Shown one piece after another: positions 57,860 to 64,000 of a DNA stretch of 64,000 nt. A program made the position numbers and the translations under genes. Positions within the stretch are counted from its first letter, which is position 1, and the number at the start of each line of letters is the position of its first letter. The notes under the pieces are model-generated. The model worked only from the letters and a program-made list of their open reading frames with translations, searched no databases and was not told where the DNA came from. This DNA comes from Hedera helix (lineage: Eukaryota; Streptophyta; Magnoliopsida; Apiales; Araliaceae): assembly GCA_947179155.2 (NCBI GenBank), contig OX359285.1, positions 12,151,510 to 12,215,509 on the forward strand, given 5' to 3'.

Positions 57860-57906
<47 letters not shown>
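57860..57906. repeat. (TA)n microsatellite at an LTR end
   Basis: About 23 units directly after the TTACA end of the Tekay-type LTR. Confidence 0.92.
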
Positions 57907-57910
<4 letters not shown>

Positions 57911-58244
57911 GATACAAACATTTATCGCAAGGTTCTTCTTCTCCAATGACCATCCTATTATTAATACCGTGAATGTTGGATATGTAAAGTTATAGATATC
58001 TAAATCTAAAGGTTAAAATGGTAGAAGTAAATATTAAGTCCATTGCATCGATTAAAAGGACTTAGTATGAAACGATAAAAGATCTTTGTGAATTAAGATG
58101 AGAACTTTTTTTTATGAAAATCTTGGATTAAATAACGGTATTGGTAAGATGAACTATTCATTTTATTGTTGATACTCTAAAATTCAGTTTGATAAGGTTT
58201 ATGGATAAAGGCAACGTCTATAAACTTAACGATTTAGTATTTAG
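57907..58244 (+). other. Unassigned sequence before LTR K3
   Basis: About 340 bases resembling 53110-53220 in part. May be the end of an internal region leading to the K3 LTR. No domain is readable; the open frame over the TA run is an artefact. Confidence 0.4.
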
Positions 58245-59546
58245 TGGTATCCATGTTTCCAAGATTTCTTTAATAATATTAAATGAGAATTTAATTGATA
58301 AAATTATCAAGATTGTTTAAATTAATTATTATATTATGTGATTTAAGGTATGTGATATGATTTAATTGATAAATTAAATTTGTACAGAGATGGTGATGAT
58401 TTGTGTTGATTTAAAATAATTAAAAAGTAAATAAGTTGTTTAAAAATAATTTATGAAGGATAAGAAAAATGTCAGGTAAATGTACAATAAATTGTACAAT
58501 TAAATTATTATGAAAATGCATAAATTATAATTTAATTAAGGCTATATGGTAATGTGAAATGCAGGAGTTAGATGTGTATATATTTATATATATACATTTA
58601 TATATGTGTGTTATGTTTAATTGATAAAATTATAAATTTCATTAATTATGAAAATTAAAGGGATTAATAATTAAATTAATCCAAATTTAAATAAAAAGTG
58701 AATGAGGGAGTTGGTAAAATTGTATGTGTTGATTTTAGAATTTATCAAGAATTTTGGAGGAGGTTTAGAAATTAATGGAGAAGGAAAGGTAATTATAAAT
58801 TATATAATAAGAATTATATAATTTATATAAGGAAATTAAAATAAGGTATGAAGAAAATAATAATTATATAAATTATATAAGAATAATTATGTAATTTATA
58901 TAAGGTGATTAAATGGAATAAAGTTGGAGGAGACTAAGAAATTATTTAAAAGGAGAATGTAATTATATAAATTATATAATATTAAATTATATAATTTATA
59001 TATATAAAGAAATTAATATGAATATTAAAGAAATTGAATAATAAATAAGAAAAATGAATGTTTTAAGTTAGTAAAAATTATGTTTATGTATAATGGAATT
59101 ATTATGACTTTTATGAAGAATAATATTTCGAAAATGTGAACATGTTAGTGTAACATGTTGTCCAAGTAATGAAGTGAAAAATTATGAAAAACAATTTTTA
59201 TATGTTATGTGAGTTATTTTATGAATTATGGAGGTATAAATTAGCTCATTTAATTACATGCATGGTGTTATGCGTGTACAAAATTTATCAAGTAAAGTAC
59301 CCAAAAGAGGTATTAATATTATTTATAAATCATATTATGATTTTTAGTGAATTAAAATAAATATTTTATATATATTATATAAAATATTTATTACATAGAA
59401 TAATTACGTAATGCATTTAATTAATTATGCAAGCCATTTTCGGAAAAATCCGGAAGTTTCGAGTGGTTGTGGCAAGTCGGTGGAATTGTAATGTTTTTCT
59501 AAATAAGTTAATTGCCTTTGGTTATAATAAAAGAAAAGAGAAAAGC

Positions 59547-59557
59547 ATATATATACA
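59547..59557 (+). promoter_or_regulatory. TATA box of the K3 LTR
   Basis: CATATATATAC, about 45 bases upstream of the CT-rich and CCACC-rich leader. Confidence 0.5.
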
Positions 59558-59942
59558 CAATAAAAATAAAAAGGAAGAACTTCACTTCTTCTTCTTCAAC
59601 CACCTTTACCGCCACCGAGAGCCACCTTAGCCACCAAGGAGGAAAAAAAAAATATTTGTGCCGTTAAAGAAGGTTAACAAGTTTCAAGGATGGAGTTTCA
59701 AGATTATGGAAGGTATAAATTAATTAATTTAGTTTATTTTGTGAATTATTGGAAATGAAATAATTTTGTAGAAAAATTGTAAATAATTAGAATAATTATT
59801 CTAAATAATTTTTTCATGTATAGTTATGAATTGTATGATTTTTGGATGTGTTTTGTTGTCAAATTTTGAGGAGAAAATGGATAAATTTGGAAAAGTGATG
59901 TACTGTTTCACGCGAAGAAGAAGAAAAAGAAAACTGGGCAGG

Positions 59943-60111
59943 GCCGCGCATTGCGCGGCTACTGTTGCGCAAAACCGGAACCAAAACGACGCCGTTTTGG
60001 GCGCTGATTGGGGGGGGGGGCCGGCCGCGCATTGCGCGGAGCCCAGAAACGGGCTGGAAACCGACGTCGTTTTGTGGCGTCGGCAGGAACAGTCGCCGCG
60101 CAATGCGCAGG
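59943..60111. other. CpG-rich palindromic modules in K3
   Basis: Three GCGC-ATTGCGC or GCGC-AATGCGC modules (59943, 60023, 60095) alternate with two AAAACGACG-type modules (CCAAAACGACGCCGTTTTGG at 59981; CCGACGTCGTTTTG at 60061). A run of ten G lies between. Confidence 0.78.
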
Positions 60112-60130
60112 CGACCGGCAATGCTGAAAA

Positions 60131-60330
60131 TTACCGTGTTGCCCCTGCCTTTTTCCAGAAATACCCAATGTGTCCCCAAGGCCGCGGAAGTTACAGAATT
60201 GCCCCTAGACTTTCCGGAAAATTCCGGATTTGTCCCTAACGTTGCCGAAATGACAGAAATGTCCCTGGGCTTTTCGGAAAATACCGAATGAGTCCCTATG
60301 GGCGCGAAAATTACTAAAATGCTCTCAGAA
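60131..60330. repeat. 60-base tandem repeat, about 3.3 units
   Basis: Units at 60131, 60191, 60251 and partial 60311, with exact 60-base spacing. Each has TTACCG/TTACAG/TGACAG, a TGCCCC or GTCCCT, TTTTCCGGAAA-like sequence and TGTCCC. Units diverge by roughly a quarter of positions by eye, but the period has not slipped. Confidence 0.85.
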
Positions 60331-61071
60331 TCAAATTTTAATGAAATAAATGTTTAAAAATTGTTTAAGAATCATAGAAAATTATAGAAAAATACTGAAA
60401 ATATAAAAATGATGTTTGGGCATTAAATTTAATATTTTTGTAAAAATATTAAATATGAGAGATTAATATTTAAATATTTTAAGTATTAATCTAATGAATT
60501 TAATGATTAGAAAATTATTCAATAAATTAAAGACGGATTGTCACAGCAGGTTGTAAATGTAGTTGCTATGTTTTCAATAGCATAATTCAATGTGGTAAAT
60601 TGCATAGTTATATGGATATTTCGTATGTACATATATGCGGGATCTAGCTAAGATGAACAGAGTTAAAATGTGAACTATAATTGTTCAAGATGGTGGTTGT
60701 GCTAGAAATTATTATATGTTTAATCTATGAATGATGATATAAAGAATATTTGTATGGATATGAATGGTATTAAAATTTAAATGCCGGGCTTTATGATACA
60801 AGTGAGAGAAAGAAAAAGTGAAGGTTGCGATCCAGGGACTAAGATCCAAATATAAGGATTTGAAATATCCAAATATTCTATTACAATGATTGAATTGAGA
60901 AAAAAAAATTACACCGAAAATTTGGTAATTGATGATTTTAAAATTAAATAATGGATCAATTTAGGTGACGAAATATTTATTAACGAACCGAAATTTGGAC
61001 GTAAGGAAAATAATATTTCATAAATATAAAAATGAAGGTAATAAAGTGGGTCGAATTTCGGGGTCGTTACA

Positions 61072-61725
61072 TGGTCTACCTGACAAAATGTGAGCAAGAA
61101 TGGGAGATGTATCGTCATCCACGTTCATAATATAAAATCTTTAAAAAATATTGGTTCATTCACCTGCACTAACACATCCTCAATTACCCCTTTAGGGTAA
61201 ATGTTAGTACGATAAGCCAATTGAATAATAACACCAGTATTTTTTAAAGGACTTAAATTCAAAGAAGCATGAATTGATAATTGCATGACATTAATTGCCA
61301 CTCCTAAATGTAGCATAGCTTTTTCAAAATTGGCATTGGCTATCTTACATGCAATGGTAAACATGTTTGAATCATTACATTTAGGTTTTATTTTTCTTTG
61401 GAGAACTGCTGATACAATTTAACCAACAATCACTTTTTCATCATCTTTTATTTTTCTCTTATTAGTGCATAATTCTTTCAAAAATTTTGCATACCTTGGC
61501 ACTTGCTTTATGGCATCAATTATAGGGATGATCACCTCTACCTTTCTAAAAGTTTTCTGAATCTCATTCTCTTTTTCATCCTTCTTTGAAGTTCTGGGAT
61601 TCCTAGGGGTAAAAGGTAAAGAATTAGTCTTAAGCTGAATAGGAGGATTAAGAATTACCTTTGTTGTTTCTGTCTCCTCCTTAGCATTTTCCTCATGGAA
61701 TTCAATAGTGCCTTTTGGTTAAATG
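61072..61725 (-). pseudogene. Gag C-terminus and protease of Athila-type piece M
   Basis: Minus strand: 61725-61560 reads a Glu/Lys-rich spacer (EFHEENAKEETETTK), 61500-61430 a decayed KFLKELCTNKRKIK segment, and 61364-61125 the protease with FEKAMLHLGVAINVM and YPKGVIEDVLVQVNEPIFFK. The catalytic Asp of the expected DLGA loop is His here, so even this segment would be inactive. Cut at 61071 by K3 and at about 61726 by N. Lineage, strand and order are those expected of the missing 5' part of D. Confidence 0.78.
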
Positions 61726-62583
61726 ATTAACACCCTACTAACTAGATCACTATATTCCTATGTGATACTAATTAAGCAAGATGACAATATAAACAGATTC
61801 TCAACCAAGCTACACGAGATACCACAGTATATTCCTATCCGAGAAACAAATGAGGCACTCAATCCAAAGATAAAGGATCCTACAAGTGTTACCATGTTTT
61901 AGGTCAAGCTATTTAATTTATTTTTTAATACTATAAACAACACCACATTACTTACAATGTAAGTAAGCAATACATGAAGTATAAACCAAGTATAAACCGT
62001 GACATTCATTCATTTCTAATCCACATACATTAAAAGGAGGGATATTTAATTTAAACTAAGTATTGAGATCCATTATGATCTTAGAAAAGAAGTTAGTTTA
62101 TAACTAAAAGAATAAAAACCATTAACAAGATGTTCATCATTCTTAGAATACACAAAATGAAGAAAAAATATATACAAATGAAACTTCTTAAATAACAGGT
62201 TTCAATATAATAACTCCCTTCACTTTAAAGGAATCTAAGCTAGATGATATTCTTGCTTCTTGAGTTCTAAAATGATCGAAAGCTGCCTTTAAAACTAAAA
62301 ACTAATAAAAACTGAGCTCTATATAATAAGATGGATCATTTAGGTCATGCAACAACTTCTATTTTATAAGCAAATTCCGGTTGAAAACAACATGGAGGGC
62401 ACCACTGCAGCGGTGGTGAAGGCTGAAAATTATAATTTTGCCATTTCATTGCAAAAACCCTGCACATCAAAGATAAAACATCAAAAACCCTAAAAACTGC
62501 ATATAAAATTATAAAAAACTCTAAAAAACTCACAAATCATTAAGCCAGAAGTAGTAATTCGCAAGTATAAAACTCACACATCA
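61726..62583 (-). repeat. 3' LTR of Athila-type element N
   Basis: The minus strand starts TGATGTGTGAGTTTTATACTTG after a polypurine tract and runs to about 61726, inside M's gag. A TATATAGAG at 62319-62327 may be its TATA box. Short (about 860 bases) compared with C and D. Confidence 0.6.
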
Positions 62584-62584
62584 A

Positions 62585-62599
62585 ATACCCCAAAACTTA
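62585..62599 (-). other. Polypurine tract of N
   Basis: The minus strand reads AAGTTTTGGGGTATT, preceded by GCTCGAGGACAAACAAAT, the classic end of Athila/Tat tails. Confidence 0.78.
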
Positions 62600-63660
62600 A
62601 ATATTTGTTTGTCCTCGAGCAAAACAATAATACATAGGCTAAACAATTGACATTAACATCCCTACAATTTAACACTAATTCAGACATGAAATGGAATCAT
62701 AGCCTCAAAGAGAAAATGCAACATTCAAGACAAATCCTAAAGTAGAGCAAAGTCTAATATGTCAACAAAATTTCTAAACTCACAACTACTCATGACACGT
62801 TTCACGTGTGTGTGTAACTCACTGTTAAACCGGTCATATATTAGATACACATGTATGATTCAATGCCATGCGTGATTTCACTTCTAAAACCAAAAATTCA
62901 CCTTTTACGCCAACCACAACCAAATAAGGAAAGCACATAAGGAAGGGATCCCAACAAAATTAAAATTGAAAACTATATTAATTTTATAGACTGGAGAGTG
63001 CGTTTTACGCTCTATCTCACCTCAACTTACAAACTTGAGTATGCAATGCCTAATTTTCTTAGGATGTTCAGAGCTACCCGTGTAACGAGCATTTAATCAG
63101 TAACTCCCAAACAGTCGACTTTAGGGCACTAGACGTAAAGACGCCAATAAGGATCTAATAACTCAAGTAACAAAGGCCACCAAATTAGACTACTCAAGAT
63201 CTTATTATTCAAATTATAAATAAAGAAAAAAATTAATTATAATATTATATTAATAACTGACACTATATACAAACTCTAAAATCCCCCAAACTTATGAGCA
63301 AGCCTAAATTTAGCGTGAAAAATGCTCAATTAAGCCTCAAGCAACTTAAGTTTACCCAACAACCATATAAGCACTTTAACAACAACTACCTGACATATGG
63401 GCTTGTGCATGATGAAACAAAGGAACCATAGGCAATGTAAATTCAATCCAATTACTAAAATAAAGACTACGCATGCTAATTGATTTTACTTAAACAGCTG
63501 GCAAGACAATACAATTCATATCATCGGCTATTTCAACAAAACAAGAACCCACAACTCAATTCTGGATATACTACTAATAATAAGCTATTATAAGCATGCT
63601 AGAAAAATAGTACATAACTACTTAGGTACTACTAAAACATGAACATTTAAAAGAGAAACA
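62600..63660 (-). other. Noncoding tail of N
   Basis: Contains the CACACACACGTGAAACG box (about 62800), the conserved tail block (62993-63148) and a CATAAGTTTGGGGGAT tract (about 63280) resembling 10010 in D. No coding. Confidence 0.65.
62993..63148 (-). other. Strongly conserved tail block (N copy)
   Basis: Minus strand GGCGTCTTTACGTCTAG, then CCCTAAAGTCGACTG and on to GAGCGTAAAACGCACTC. Best preserved CpG content of the three copies. Confidence 0.78.
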
Positions 63661-64000
63661 GAAATAGAAAATAGCCACTGTATTGCTCTCATTGGAAAAT
63701 AGCCACGAATTTAGTACTCACGATACTCTTCTACCATTCAATCCTGACCATTCATTTATGAATAATATAACTTAATTTACAATATTGCATAACTATCCCA
63801 GGTTTACAGACCTTTATACATTGCCAAATATTTACAATTGACATATTATAAAATATTACATTTACATCGGTTTAGCTAAAATATCATGTTAAAGCAAGAA
63901 TGAGCATAAAATAGCTTAGCAAGTACATAAACAAATAATGACATGATATCTCAGAATAATGAATGAAAATTTGATACAATAGGGTTGAACCATTAAAGGG
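63661..64000 (-). repeat. Partial LTR at the right edge
   Basis: Recognised by a stem-loop at 63901 with well preserved outer arms. The family cannot be named; it runs off the window. Confidence 0.5.
63901..63918 (-). other. LTR stem-loop, copy 10
   Basis: TGAGC then GCTTA (one C-to-T change). Outer arms ATATCATGT (63881-63889) and ACATGATAT (63951-63959) are perfectly complementary. Confidence 0.7.

Larger units (their letters stand above)
58245..61071 (+). repeat. K3: K-type LTR, plus orientation
   Basis: Left part (TAAATGAGAATTTAATTGAT and AAAATTATCAAGATTG, 58282-58318) matches the reverse of K1 at 16380-16430; right end GGTCGAATTTCGGGGTCGTTACA is the same as K1's at 14037. Contains a TATA box, the CCACC leader (59597-59635), the densest CpG module cluster of the window (59943-60111) and a 60-base tandem repeat (60131-60330). 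Inserted on its right side into the Athila-type piece M. The overlapping open frames at 59800-60290 are by-products of the GC-rich part, not genes. Confidence 0.75.

Noticed and set aside
59801..60291. Several overlapping open frames on both strands of up to 137 codons
   Set aside because: They coincide with the CpG-rich modules and tandem repeat of LTR K3. All frames are open because stop codons are rare in GC-rich sequence; none shows a domain.

Overview
The window is plant heterochromatin and contains no recognisable host gene. It is very AT-rich and is built almost entirely from decayed Ty3/gypsy LTR retrotransposons inserted into one another. Two lineages dominate. Athila/Tat-type elements have DLGAS retropepsins, 'SHLKY' linkers, a primer site matching tRNA-Asp and a long noncoding tail after pol. 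Tekay/Del-type chromoviruses have very long LTRs, a primer site matching initiator tRNA-Met and an integrase ending in a chromodomain. A large angiosperm, probably eudicot, genome and a pericentromeric location are the simplest inference.

Layout from left to right. 1-4832: plus-strand Athila-type remnant R1 (gag, protease, tail, truncated 3' LTR). 4833-6022: 3' fragment of a Tekay-type LTR. 6023-7944: minus-strand Athila-type gag-protease fragment E. From 7945 a large minus-strand Athila-type element, D, begins with its 3' LTR (7945-9226) and tail. Inside that tail sits C (10127-18957), a gag-only element with paired LTRs, itself interrupted by K1 (14037-17021). D resumes with its tail and integrase C-terminus (18958-20169). 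It is then split by a nearly complete Tekay element (20170-37172), whose 3' LTR carries the solo LTR K2 (23510-26715). D continues with integrase, RNase H and RT (37173-38932).

38933-61071 is an LTR graveyard: F (internally deleted), a tandem LTR-leader arrangement G with solo LTR H inside it (45730-49850), several partial LTRs, a long plus-strand Tekay-type LTR flanked by (TA)n (54319-57859), and K3 (58245-61071). 61072-61725 is a minus-strand Athila gag-protease piece M, possibly the 5' part of D. 61726 to the end holds the 3' LTR and tail of another Athila-type element N and part of another LTR.

The Tekay element is the best preserved. Its LTRs are about 3.85 kb each once the nested LTR is removed. 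Its internal region carries an extra reading frame (ORF0) before gag, then gag, protease, RT, RNase H, integrase and chromodomain, all broken, mostly by C-to-T type stop codons. Nothing here looks able to move on its own.

The signals most worth a second look are noncoding or unassigned: ORF0; a nested stem-loop found ten times in LTRs of different families; CpG-rich palindromic modules shared by unrelated LTRs; and a conserved block of about 155 bases in the tails of three Athila-type elements. Boundaries marked 'about' were placed by reading homologous copies side by side, not by computed alignment.
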